DNA from: Zelopaecilomyces penicillatus
Lineage: Eukaryota; Ascomycota; Sordariomycetes; Hypocreales; Pseudodiploosporaceae
Reading direction: 5' to 3'
NCBI GenBank assembly: GCA_005765155.1
Contig: VCCP01000008.1
Coordinates: forward strand, 1,922,001-1,986,000
DNA length: 64,000 bases
Below are positions 36,244-48,100 of the stretch, one piece after another. The notes beneath the pieces were generated by a model. It did no database searches, had not been told where the DNA came from, and saw only the letters and a program-made list of their open reading frames with translations. Positions within the stretch are counted from its first letter, which is position 1. Each line of letters begins with the position of its first letter. The translations under genes and the position numbers were made by a program.

Positions 36244-38197
36244 ATGGCGCCCTCACAGTTCTTTTCCACCCTAGCCAGCCTAGGTCTGCTTTTCTCTGGC
36301 GCCAGTGCAAACAAGAATTACAGATGGCCCGATGCCAAAATTGACGCGCTGGAGCATATGCTTTACGAGCACTCCGGCTACAAGGTCAACTCGCCGGCCA
36401 CTTTCGTGATTCCCTGCGGTGCTGTATCCTTCGGAATCGGACGAAGCGGCCCCGCCGAATGGATCCGCACTGCCTACCATGACATGGCGACTGCGGATGT
36501 CACCAAAGGCACTGGTGGCATCGATGCATCAATCGGGTATGAGCTGGATCGTGACGAGAACGTCGGCAAAGGGTTCAATGAAACTCTGTTTAATCTTCGC
36601 GAGTACTTTACCGAGAGATCCTCCATGGCGGATCTAATTGCCATGGGCGCCGTTTTCTCCGTGGCTGGGTGCTCCGATGCTGGAGTCCTCATCCCCTTCC
36701 GAGGGGGAAGAATTGACGCCCGTGGACCGGGCCCCAAGGGAGTGCCGAAGCCAGAGGAAACCCTTGAAACCCATATAGATCAGTTTAAAAGGCAAGGTTT
36801 CAACAAGGAGGAAATGATTGGCTTGATTGCGTGCGGCCATACGCTGGGCGGCGTACATGGGGTCGATTTCCCCGAGATTGTTGATGTCGTCAATGATCCA
36901 GTAAGTTGAGCGTGGTCACACCAAGAACGCACATGAGGCAGCTACTAAAAGTTGATTTAGGCAGAAGATGATAACACGCAAATGTTCGACACAACCATTG
37001 AAGGCTCACACGCCTTTGACAATAAAGTGTAAGATGAAGAATACCGTATTGGGTGTGGCAGTCATACAATGAAGCTGACATGAGAAACAGCGCCGTCGAG
37101 TTTGTTGGGAAAATCCCCCAGAATCCCCTTGCCTTCGGCCACAATGTTACCACCAACTCTGATGCCAGAGTATTCAACTCCGACGGAGGCAAAGTCATCA
37201 ATAAAATGGCTGCTTCGAACCCTTACTTCCTAGCGACATGCAAAACCCTCATGGAGAGAATGATTGACACCGTCCCCAAAGAGGTGAAACTGACAGAGCC
37301 TATTCTCCCAATTGCTGCGAAGCCGACCGCCTTGTTTGCAACCATCAATTCCAATGGTACAATGACTGTGACTGGACAAATCAGAGTAGGTCTCGGTCCA
37401 TCGTGTCTCATAGATAGCTTCATGACGCAGCGCTAATCAGATACACTACAGCTCAGGGCAAAGAGTCTCGACCAGGACCCTAATCGCAAGGTTAAGATCT
37501 TCTTTCGCCCACAGAACGGAGCAGACTGTACCCAGAGCAAGTCTAAATCCTGCATCAGTGTTGACGCGACTCCTTTCTTCCATTCCTTCTCAAGGTGGGG
37601 TGGCGCAAACTATCCCATTTTCCAGAAGTATGCCTTCTCGGCCGAGATCCCCCTTACCAATCGCATTTCCGGCTTTGATGTCATGGTCACCGACACTGTT
37701 GACGGCAAATCCAACTCGACAACCTACAAGAACGGGGGTTCAGGATTTCCTTTTGATCCATCGATTTCGGCGCAGCCATCACTGTCATGCTCCGAGCAGA
37801 CATACCATGGCGCCTTCAACCTCTCAGTCGCAGTCAGTAGCAGCATTCCTTTCTAGAACTCTGCAACAATTAAGCTTGATGTACTGACTTGATTTTTCAG
37901 ATTCGCGACGATCTAAAGATGGATCGCTTGAAGATGGTGTTACATACTCCCGAACCCCTTGACTCACTTACCCCAGTCATTGGTCATACATCGCTCGAAA
38001 TGACAAAGGTTGGCCCCATTCCAGGGTCAAAACACACTCTGTACAAGGTGGCACACATCGCAAAGATTGGCCAATACACGCGCATATACGATCTCATTGC
38101 ATCGAACAAGACTCATACTATTAAAAGGATGTATAACGAGATTTACATGATCCCCCAGTGTCCACATGAATGGGCTCCGGGGGTAGCAGCAAATTGA
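36244..38197 (+). CDS. Secreted haem peroxidase (plant/fungal peroxidase superfamily)
   Basis: Five exons are inferred: 36244-36900, 36961-37028, 37091-37385, 37452-37832 and 37901-38197, giving 565 residues. The ATG at 36244 gives a clear signal peptide (MAPSQFFSTLASLGLLFSGASA), so the product should be exported. The distal haem side shows R75 and H79 in EWIRTAYHDM; the proximal ligand is H199 in ACGHTLGGVHG. These define the ascorbate, cytochrome-c and ligninolytic peroxidase superfamily, which uses H2O2 to oxidise small aromatics, Mn(II) or other donors. The length exceeds classic class II enzymes (about 350), and the C-terminal half (FGHNVTTNSDARVFNSDGG onward, with several Cys) is an ascomycete-type extension. 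It is probably a hybrid-type ascomycete peroxidase rather than a true lignin peroxidase. The substrate cannot be read from sequence. Confidence 0.9.
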
Positions 38198-38727
38198 GTG
38201 GTTGCACTTGTTGTTTCAAAAAGGCATAAAGTAAGAAATCAGGAAATCTTTTCATACATATTTCTTTCATAAAACTATTGTAAATATCTGAGTCTTTATT
38301 GTTTTATCATATGCTACAAATGTTATTTCTATTTAGGTAGTCAGATATTTAGTGTTGTAGTGAAATAGATAATTCGATGACAAGTGAAAAATAAATAGCT
38401 AGATGAGAAAATAAAATTGTCGGGAAGACCAGGCAACATCATCACACAGGAAACCAAGGTGCCCATGGCAGTTGCGTGCTGCAGAAGTCCATAGAGTGCA
38501 ATGCCATACCTTCTGCCATCTATTTTCCATCTACTTTCCTGTTTCCCCCTCTTTTCCACTTGGAGTGCCATCGGGAATCGTCTATCGGGGCTTGACGGTC
38601 TGACACCTGAACGAGGTAATTTGGTCATTGTCTTCCACATATGGAATCACATTGCTCGGTCCATATCTCTTTCCCTTTCCGGTACAACCGGGGCCACTAG
38701 ATATCGCATCACTGGTCAGCGATATAT
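38198..38727. other. Intergenic region between convergent genes
   Basis: These are the 3' flanks of the peroxidase gene and the small secreted-protein gene. An open frame of 99 codons on the - strand shows no recognisable feature. Nothing else is seen. Confidence 0.5.
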
Positions 38728-39204
38728 CTAACAAGCATTAAGGTGGAGAAGCAGAACAACAAGACAAGAAAGTGAAGACAAAGGTGAGAAAGGGGCAAGT
38801 TTAGGATAGGGAGGAAACCCAGAGAAGAAATAGAAGAAAGTCGATATCCTCCGTAGAATGAGTTCTCTAAACACACAAAGGCATACATACAGAAAAAATT
38901 CGCAGGAAGCTGTCGGGTATGTAAAAAGGGATGAGATTCGATTATCCCACCAATTGCCTTGCAAAGTCACTAAAGAGTGAATGGGGGGAGTCAGTCAAAG
39001 TTCTGCAATATGAGACGCGCTATAACTGTCGCCCATATAATTCTTTAGGGGTAGGTGATACTGCTTACCGCATTCCTTTTCACCACCAGCAAAATAGTTC
39101 CGAGTGCCCCTGAACTTGTGATGTTCATACCAGGCGCCAAAATATTCTGCTGAAACAAAAGGCATAAGTGCTACGAGAGCAACAACCGTCTTAGAGAGCA
39201 TCAT
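38728..39204 (-). CDS. Small secreted protein, beta-gamma-crystallin-like (3' end uncertain)
   Basis: Exon 1 is 39204-39069; it encodes a signal peptide (MMLSKTVVALVALMPFVSA) and EYFGAWYEHHKFRGTRNYFAGGEKEC. A GTAAGC donor and TTTAG acceptor remove 39068-38970 and continue as VTLQGNWWDNRISSLFTYP and then SCEFF. The order aromatic motif - C - L-x-G-x-W-x-D-x-I-S-S-L - C recalls single-domain beta-gamma-crystallin or killer-toxin-like fold proteins that many fungi secrete. The frame remains open to 38728 (125 residues), but the last 45 residues are hydrophobic and unlike the fold. A second intron after SCEFF, starting at a GTATGT near 38890, is likely, with an uncertain acceptor. Without the first splice the frame gives a 69-residue product. 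The role may be extracellular; effector function is speculation. Confidence 0.6.
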
Positions 39205-40634
39205 GATGATATAAAGGGGCGAGAAGACAAATTGATGAAATAGAGACTGTTAGCTTTGCTGGAAGTAGATTCGTTTTCGTTGACAAGGCGATGATTGCAG
39301 TTGTTGGATGAGAAGAATATCTGGTCAAAGGTATGGACATGCAAGACCTTATTTATATCATGCTCTCAATAATACACACTTGCCTTTGTGAGAGATATTT
39401 CCACCTGTCTCGTCACAGTTTGCAACTCAATCTGCCTCTCTCACCTACCAGGCAAGGAAGCGTAGAGTCAGCCTTGAGCATCAAAGCCAAGGCAGTGTAG
39501 CGCTGACGAGCTGAGAAGGCCGATGATGTTGTTTCGCGGTTCTTTTTTTACGAAGCGGACATCAGCCCAAACTGGGCATTAACTTGCTGGATATTCCCTG
39601 CTGTGGTCCTCTCTTAGGCCATTTCTCAACGCCCGGTGAAGCCCAGTTGGGGTATCTGTGTCAGACTACACCGTTCCTTCATTTGGGTTTAATGAGGGCT
39701 ACTTGGGTATACCATTCATGAAAAAGCTCCGAGTGAGACTTGTTAACATGGAGGGATGAAGAATATTGCCTAAACAGGAAACATCATTCGGGGCTTACAT
39801 AGCGGTCAGCCGCCGCCAGAGCTTTGGAACAGTTCATAGCTTTAAAGGGGCGGCAGTGGCGTTGGTGGGAACCTAAACCGGGTATGTGTGTAATCCATGA
39901 TTAAGCTTTAGATATTAGACTAGGGAGTGACATGTTCCGCTTTGGGCGAGTGCTTTTGGGTGGCAATATATTAATGCAGGTTCGTCTTTGAGGAGATCAA
40001 CTTCTATTTGCACAATCCGTATTGGATAGGCAAATATCTGTAGTGCCTATCATGTTTGTTTGAGGCCTAATGTAATTGTATCTACAAGCAAGTATCAGGC
40101 TGTTGATGGTAATGTAGACATGGGTGCCTTATGTACACGAGCTAATGAGGGCTGAAAGAACCTTGATTACAGAAGTTGGCAACGTTGGCGTTGACAACGC
40201 GTTACCAGAAACCTGCTTGGGTCAAAACAGGAAGTAAAAATTGAAGCTACAATCTATTCTCGTCTCGCTGTATTAGTGCTTACAGTGACTTGATGCAAAC
40301 TGACTGGTTGGGCAGGAAAGTGGCAGTGTCGTCTGTGGCGAAACCTCGCTCAGATCAACTAGTCAGGATCACCGAAACTACACTGTGCATGTTATGACGA
40401 GTACGCACATAAAACATAGCCATTTGCATTGCAGTCGTTGAGACTTTGAAGATGTGAGGAATGCACAAAATCTGTACATGTGTAATGAAGCAAGATCTCA
40501 GACTATCTAAGCGCAGCAGTCTCGTATACTTCCCTGATCAAGTGTACACTCCTGCGGTTTCTATTATCAAAACATGGCGTTGTTAAGCGACGCTTGCTTT
40601 ATATTCCCTTCAGTTTATCCCATCATTCATCTCT
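39205..40634. other. Intergenic region, nothing recognised
   Basis: This is about 1.4 kb with no open frame of note on either strand and no repeat or RNA gene recognised. The left end is the promoter of the small secreted-protein gene and the right end is the 3' flank of the phosphodiesterase gene. Confidence 0.5.
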
Positions 40635-43003
40635 TTATATCGCCAGAGCGCCAATCCCGAGCATAGCCAGTGGGCCAACGAAGCCTAACCGATGGGCTCC
40701 GCCTGTGCTTGACGGACTAGCAGAAGCAGTGCCACTCGCGCCGGTTGCTGTCGGTGTTGACGTGGCAGTAGTGCAGTCTTCCTCACTGCTAGAGGTTTCC
40801 TCCGCCTCCCTTGCATGAAGCTCAACCATTCGTTCAGGATTAGATCGCTTGAAGGCATCCACCTTGGCGCCCGCCGCCACAAACCTATCCTGCAAAAGAT
40901 GGAGTAGGTCATCTCTTGCCGCCAGTGCGTGGAATATATCTCTAGCTACAGAGTTGCCACAATCATCGTGCTCGCCGTGATTGTGCGTTTCCTCTCTTTT
41001 AGAGAAGTTCACACCTGGTTTAGGAACGAAGCAATTATCTTGACTACGTCCGGCACGGAGCTGGCAGATTTCCTCCTTGCGGCAATCGCCTTGACACGGC
41101 TTCTCGGCCTTCCAGCCTCGACTCTTGCGCATGACGAATTCATCGAAGAGTGTCTGGTTCTTTTCGAAAGATTCGGTCACTTTATGCCAGAACGCAGGGG
41201 TGAGTTCGGCTTTCGGGTCAACTAGGGGCGGTGACACTGCCGAACCATACGCCTCCTTTGCGGAGTAAAATTTCTTCCAGACTGGGCCGGTCTTTTGGAA
41301 ATTGGGGTCATCCATATCGGCATAGTATGTGGTCGCGTCGAGGACCGTGAAGGAATCGGGATCGACGTCGTATACGCGGAATGACGGCATGCCAGAAGTC
41401 GGGGTGAGCGAGGGGCAAATGTACGATACAACTAGAGCATTAGATTCAGTCCGCTTGGAGTAATCGGAATAACTCAGTTCGAAATGATCGACATGGGTAT
41501 GACCAAAGAACATGGCTCTGATTGTGGATGAATAGCGCTTGACGACCTGGTCGAGGTAGTTGGATTGGTTCGGCAGCGCATCCTTTTCGCCAAGGGGCAT
41601 GTGTCCGATGATGTAGACTGCGTCCCCAGCTTGTTCAGCTGCGTCCAGCTCGCCAACAAGCCACGCGATTTGTCCATTTGGATCCCGTTCCATATTTTTC
41701 TGGTAAAGAGCAAAGTTGAAGCGGTAATACATGTTGGTGTTGAGAGAGATGATTCGCAGTTTCCCGTTGGGGTATTTGACGGAATAGGCCCCCAATTTTT
41801 TGGCATCCTTGGAACCTTCGTCGCCAATCCATTTCGACCATTCGCTTGTCAGGGCGTCATAAACCCATTGGGCGTCGTCCCCGACTGAGTTGAGCTCAAA
41901 GATGTTTGAAGGATGTGACTCGTGGTTGCCCGCAGTTCCATAAACGAGCTTGATTTTGGCGTCCATTTCACCATATGCGGAGTCAACTTTGATAGGGAAT
42001 TAGCACTCGAGTTGGTTGACGTTGAGAAGAATCCACTTACTCTGTTGTTCGTTGTATACCTGGCTGGTATTAAATAGAGCATGGTCAACAATGTCGCCCG
42101 TGAAAATGGAAAATGCCTGGTCGGGAAACATATCATGAATGGCCTTGTACATGCTCCTCTCTAGAGATTTGGGCACATCGCAATTGTGGTCACCATTTGG
42201 CCCTGCTGGGGACTTGGCGGTCCCAGGTTCATCACTCTTTGTATAGGATCTGGAAGGTCAGTATTGGGGTAGGACTACGTAGATGATGATTGATAAACAT
42301 ACCTGCAACAGGTGGGTTTTTTACACTCGGTGCTTGAGCCCTCGACATAGAGGGGGTCGATGTGAATATCCGAGTAATGAATGATCTTAATGGGATCCTT
42401 CTTCGCAGGTCCGGGTCGCTTAATGTCACACGCCTTTTTAGAAGGAAAGGGAACAACCCACTTCTCCAGGGCAGGAGACTTGCAAACTCCCAAAAAGGTG
42501 ATGCAGAACTCAATAGCGCTTGTGGAGTTGATCTCTATTGTGCGAATGAGTTCCGCAATAACGGGGCCTTCAAGCTTCAAGACACCTTCGCAGAAGGCTG
42601 CATCGTAAGACTATGGTACGATCTCAGTAACTGTCATCCACTTCGGTGGGGGGCAAGGAGGGCGATTCTTACAGTACCAGATCTGCATAGCTGTTGACCA
42701 AGAGTGATGAGGGATTCATCTCCATCTTTGACAAGGCCTTTCAACACTGACAAGATGTTCTAAATGCTGTCAATCCTGGGGCTTCTTCTGCTGTGTTGTC
42801 CGGAAGCGAATAACACATAATGAACTTACCTGACAACCGCTACATGTAGAAAAATCGTCCAAAAGACCCCTGGTCTGACCTGCCCAGGTCCCCATCTCCA
42901 GTGACCTCTGTAAGATTACATGATCTTCCTCTGCCGCTGCCAATGGCACCCAGCCGCTGAGTTGGCTCACAGCCAGAAGCTGCAGCGCAGATTGGAACCG
43001 CAT
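40635..43003 (-). CDS. Acid-sphingomyelinase-like phosphodiesterase, GPI-anchored
   Basis: Five exons are inferred, in coding order 43003-42830, 42759-42673, 42610-42303, 42249-42041 and 41986-40635, giving 709 residues. A signal peptide (MRFQSALQLLAVSQLSGWVPLAAAEE) is followed by a saposin-B-type Cys pattern (CSGCQ, QLC, FCEG, EFC, GVC). The calcineurin-like catalytic domain shows YSDIHID, FTGDIVDH, GTAGNHE, IIGHMPLG and FFGHTHVDHF, which supply the metal ligands. A Thr/Ser-rich stalk and a hydrophobic tail (FVGPLAMLGIGALAI) suggest a GPI anchor. The expected activity is hydrolysis of sphingomyelin-like phosphodiesters at the cell surface or in the vacuole. Fungi lack sphingomyelin, so inositolphosphoceramides, host lipids or other phosphodiesters are possible substrates. 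It is divergent from the AlkB-like gene. Confidence 0.93.
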
Positions 43004-44095
43004 TGCGCCTCGTGATGAAATGTCCGATTGAAGCTGGCCAACTGTTCGCGTCACTTGCGATTGTTGTTGTTCATGAGAGGAGGATGGCAATTGAGGAATC
43101 AATTGATGGTTATTATCCCGAGCGACATTCCAGTCGTCCGGATGGCCACGCGAGCTACGTACGCCTCGTATTTAACCATTGCTAGATCCAGCCGCCGAAG
43201 CGAAATTAGACTATGCGTGGCTGTCGGAACCTCAGCCGTACATCTCTGCCTATGAAGGCTGAAGGGAGATGCTGGGGCAGCCTAGTCTTTCTCCGTACAG
43301 TGTCTGGACATGGTTGCGCGTCCGGGGACTAACAAACTCCGGTGACAGAAACGCGAAACGATGTCTATCTCGGCACTGTACGAATAACAAGGGGGTTCGC
43401 ATTCGGTTCTGTACCTGACACGCCTTGCATCATAGCCTTTTGACTTTGTCTTGCTTGCGTTATGTAACAGCATGACAGGCTGACCAGGCCGATGAGCCGG
43501 AAGTGCGGGGGTTTCCACACTGTGCTCCATCTAGGCACGTTCCTCTCAGCCTGAACTAAGAATAACGCTCGCTTGGTGGGTAAAACTATCTGCATCTGGA
43601 TGCAAGAAAGAGAGCGACGAGCTGCTTAAAGGTCATAGAGTTCAACGCTTTGCAAGTGTTGGCGAGGCAGTATTCTATGATGTACCGAGGCAAAATGACA
43701 TTTCATGATGAACCAATCCCTTAATTAGCATGTGTACGCACACACGCGCAACACACACAAACGTTGATAGGTCAACTCAATTGGGACAAGACAAAGGTTG
43801 ATATGCCACTAGCCTTGTCAATAGTGAGGTGCCAAGATGGAACAGAACGTTACCCTAGACTACACTGGCTGGCAAGGAAACTGTGTCGAAACCGCCACCA
43901 CCAGCCTTCCTTTCCACACGCAGATGTTCTATTAGAAATCACAAAGGGTTATTGTGCATGAATGCAGAAATCGGAGTTTAATTTTAGTCTGCAGCAATTC
44001 CCCAATTAGGTTCAAGATTTGGAACGCGGCATTGCTGATAAAAGGCCGATGTGAATGCGCATAATTAATTCGCCCTTGTCATCTCCAATGTATGA
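43004..44095. promoter_or_regulatory. Divergent promoter region
   Basis: These 1.1 kb lie between the phosphodiesterase start (-) and the AlkB-like gene (+). A short imperfect CA run occurs at about 43738-43760. No gene is supported. Confidence 0.5.
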
Positions 44096-44935
44096 ATGTG
44101 TGGAAGAGTAAAAGAATTAACCCCCCACTATTTCTGCATGAGTGCATTTGCTATGACGGACCAGATAGGCAAAAATTCCAACATTGCCAAATCCTCAACA
44201 CATCTGCAAGATTCACTTGTTGGGCAACGTGCCGCCGCCGTCTGTGCAGGGGAAATGGAGGAACTACCCATCCAGCCCTCTGGTCTCCTGATGCAGACAG
44301 ACTTCATCACCTCAGAAGCCGAAGCTGAGCTTCTGCACATCTTCAGACACCAGCTCGAGTGGCCTGCCGGCTCCAAGCGTCTTTCACTGCACTATGGATA
44401 CACATTCAGCTACAAGACATTCGGCATCGACGAGGATATCCCGTTCAAGGAATTCCCTCCCTGGCTCGTTCCTCTGCTGCCGCTAACAGAAGGCCGCCGC
44501 CCAGATCAGGTCTGCCTCCAATATTACCCTCCTGGCAGTGGCATCCCGCCACACGTAGACACACACAGCGTCTATGACCAGCTGTACGCTCTGTCCCTTG
44601 GCGCACCGGTCATGATGCAGTTCCGGGACGGAGAATCGGGTGAGAAACTTGACCTGGACCTTCTCCCGAGGAGTATGATGCAGATGAGCGGAGATTCCCG
44701 CCTGCACTGGACTCATGGCATCAGAGCGCGCAAGACAGATCTGCTGCCGGATGAGACTGTCCGGCCTAGAGGAGACCGATGGAGCATCACGTATCGATGG
44801 CTACGGGAGCCGGCTGTGTGTGAGTGCGGGAATGAGAAGCTTTGCGATACGGCACAGAAGCGACAGGGCCGAGAGAGGGAGTACAGATGGAAAAGTGAGG
44901 CTAAAGGCGATGGAGAGCCAGAGGGACAGCAATGA
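44096..44935 (+). CDS. AlkB-type 2-oxoglutarate/Fe(II) dioxygenase, ALKBH8-like
   Basis: It is a single exon of 279 residues from the first in-frame ATG. The iron triad is H153 and D155 in PPHVDTHS and H207 in HWTHGIR. The 2-oxoglutarate arginine pair R228...R234 (RWSITYR) completes the AlkB signature. The nucleotide-recognition lid includes LSLHYGYTFSYKT, closest to the ALKBH8/ABH8 branch acting on tRNA. An alternative is repair of alkylated nucleic acid. The C-terminal tail carries CECGNEKLCD, a possible metal-binding extra. The start is uncertain: ATGs in all three frames occur at 44088, 44092 and 44096, so translation may instead begin at 44138 (MSAFAM) or 44153 (MTDQIG). No methyltransferase domain is fused, unlike animal ALKBH8. 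It is tail-to-tail with the NRPS. Confidence 0.9.
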   Translation: MCGRVKELTPHYFCMSAFAMTDQIGKNSNIAKSSTHLQDSLVGQRAAAVCAGEMEELPIQPSGLLMQTDFITSEAEAELLHIFRHQLEWPAGSKRLSLHYGYTFSYKTFGIDEDIPFKEFPPWLVPLLPLTEGRRPDQVCLQYYPPGSGIPPHVDTHSVYDQLYALSLGAPVMMQFRDGESGEKLDLDLLPRSMMQMSGDSRLHWTHGIRARKTDLLPDETVRPRGDRWSITYRWLREPAVCECGNEKLCDTAQKRQGREREYRWKSEAKGDGEPEGQQ

Positions 44936-45105
44936 GTTACGATGGCTAAAGACATGGCGAAAAACGGCAATAGATAAAATGGGACAAAGATACCAAATCG
45001 AATCACAATAGATCGGATTTATAAATGTAAACAAATTTAAATACAAGTCTAAATGCAATATCGTTACTCTAGAAACTCTATATACTTTTTAAAAAAAAAA
45101 TCCAA

Positions 45106-48100
45106 CTAAACATTGTTTATATGTGCGCCTTCAATTACTCTTGCAAGTTCAACACCAAAATATGACACAAAACTTGTCACCATTGATAAATCTCCATCAA
45201 ACAACATCCCATCACCACTCGCGGCCACACTGATATCTTGACCTTCGCGGATAATGACGTTCATAAAGAACCTATGAGGGCACAAGTGGGATGTCTTAAG
45301 CCCCTCGATCGTGGACACTGTAGATGCAGATGGCTCTGTGGCTGTAAAGTAGTCAGAGGCCAGAGGCTCAGCAAGCCTGTGCCTGCTAAGCACGTTTTCT
45401 GTGGTATGGCTAGGGTCATCTTGTTGAACTCCTGTGGTGCTGTCTCCTGGAAAGAGGATATTGATGTAGGAATTGAACCTGGGGCAGAACTTTTCCACGT
45501 CGTCTGCCTGCGCGAACTTGGTTAGCTGAGCTAGGTGGTCTTGCACAAAGTCCAACAGGTGTTCATCGGCGCTTGACTCCATGGATTTGCTATCCAGATC
45601 CATGGAGAAGGGCGTCACAGTTAGTGTCGGGATGCTCGCGGCAGTTAGATCGAGAGTTTGAGTCCCGTCTGCGGAGGATAGGGATCGTGAAGCATGGTGC
45701 AGGCCAAATGTGGGCTGGGAGCGCTTTGTGAAATGCCCCAGAGTCCTTGCATACGCGAGGATGATGGCTGCCGAGGTGCCTGAATTGCTTTTATTCTGAG
45801 CTACCAGGTCGATTGCGTGCTGCGACACAATCGCGGAATAACGGGTCTTGAAGTGCGGACCCAGAGGGGAAATTTGTGCAGATTGCAGTGATGCATCACT
45901 TTCAGTGGCCGACCGCAGAACAGTGTCTTGGGCTTGCGACATATGCTTTTTCCAGTATGAGTTCTCCGCATCGTGATGTCTGACGTCTCTGATCTGACAG
46001 ACAACTTGGCTTAGAGAGGCTCGCGTTTGCGGCAGTTTGTCAACTGCCAAAAGCTGATTGAAGTCTTTCTCAATCATCTTGATACTCCATGCATCATAAA
46101 GCGCATGGTGGAGTCGCAACACAATTGCTTTCCCGTCCGAAGCTTCCAAAAATGAAAGACGAGCTGGAGGCTTTCTCAAATCTGACGGCTTGCTATTTTC
46201 CTCATTGACATGCTCGTCAATCAAGTCCACGGTGGTTCTTGACAAGTCTTGAACAACAACCAAACGTTCCTCTTCTCCAATCCACTTCTCGGCCAAAGTC
46301 ACCTGGGCCAGTCCAATAGCTTTGTCTGTCCAGACAAAAGTGGTTCGGAGAACCTCATGAATTCGACAAAGCTCCGCCCAGCAGCTCGCCACCTTTTTTG
46401 CGTCGAGAGAATCATCGAGCACTCGGTATACCCAAGGTGCTTCAAAGAACCTTTTGCCGTTGTGTAGCCATTGCTCCAGGTGTGCGCGTTGGCCTGCCAG
46501 GACTGGAAGGACAGACTGGATGAGCTCTGTGGGTAGACCAAGCCTTTTTGCTACCAAAACCTTCACTTCTCCCTCTTCAGCAGAAGTCTGCACCTTTGGC
46601 TGTTGTACGATGGCCTTTTTGGTCGATGTTGTTTTCTGGACAATGTCGTGGACGCTGGCGCCTTTGATGATGTCAAAGACACTTGCACTAATTCCCATTT
46701 GCTTCTTCAGAGCCTTTGACAGGCGAATCGCCAAGATGGAGTCAAGACCCGCGTTGACCAGTCTCGTGTTGTATCCAATTTTCTTGCCCTGACACCTTGT
46801 GCCAAGCACCGTCTTGACTACGTTTAGTACAGCATCTGCTGTTGGAGTCAATCCATTCATATCCAATTCTGTAACCGTACCATTTGTTTCTCCTCTTTTT
46901 GTGGGTGAAATTTGTGTCTCCTTTATTTTCATGTGACTGATGTCAATCGTAGGCTTCTGCAAATCGTTCGTGACGATGCATTTTACTGCCTCCTCCAGCC
47001 GGCTTCCCAAACTATCCACCTCTTCTGTATTTAATTTGGCCCTCAGCTTGCCATGGAGAACGTTGTTCTTGATATGGAAACTGACAATCAAAGGATAATC
47101 GTCGTATGCTGGAGCCTTGCTAGCTTGTCCCTGGACATTCTCTGTGTGGTCTTGGTTCTGAACAGACTTGAACAACGGCTTTTCTGACGTAGTGCTGTCA
47201 GTGTCTGCATATTTCACAACTCCATCAAACACAAACAAGCTTTGGAAGAGATTGGCAGAAATAAGCTCCTGGTCCTGACTCGATTCCCTCCACAACGTCT
47301 GGACTTTCCTCAAAGATGCCATGGAATTTGTTCCCCTCGCATCATCACTCAATCTCTGCACACGGGTTAGACCCTCTGCAACACTGATGGCAATTCCTCC
47401 ATCGGAAAGTTTAAACCGCATAGGCACCGTGTTGATGGTAGGGCCAACCATGACAGTGTCGCTGTCACTCTCGAACCCACCACCCGTTGAGACAACCTCG
47501 CCGTAGACAACATCAGCCTGGCTGTAGACAGACTCGCACAATACTTTGGCCCAGGCCAGCTGTAGCGCTGCCTTGGTCGTCACCCCTAGCTCTCTGCATC
47601 TTGTCTGCAAAAATAGCATATCCTCTTCACCCAATGAAAATTGGAAAGAAGAGGATGCCTGTAGTGAGTCGCTAGAGAGATTCAATGGTTTATAGTCATA
47701 GCCCGCAACAAGATTGGCCCAGAAATTCACCGAATCCTTTTGCGCCATAGAAACTGCTCTTGCAAACGGCCTGAACAGATACGTCGCGGTTTCTTCAGTA
47801 TTCTGGGCATGCCCTTGAAGACGCTTGCAATAGTTGTCATTCAAAATACGCCACATGTCCTGAATTGAGGCTGCATCATACAGCGCATGGTGAATCCTCA
47901 GCTGAAATCTGACAAGCGATTCTGACTTCACTTCTTCCCAATTGACAAGATCGCTTTGCTCAGTCGGGGACACCATGCCAACCCACGGCGCTTCATCATC
48001 TTGAGTAAATATGAAGCGGGTTCTCAATATCTCACACGCCTGGACTGTGTCCCTGATCGCGGCCCAAAAGTTGACAAAGTTGGGACCATCTGCCTGCACA

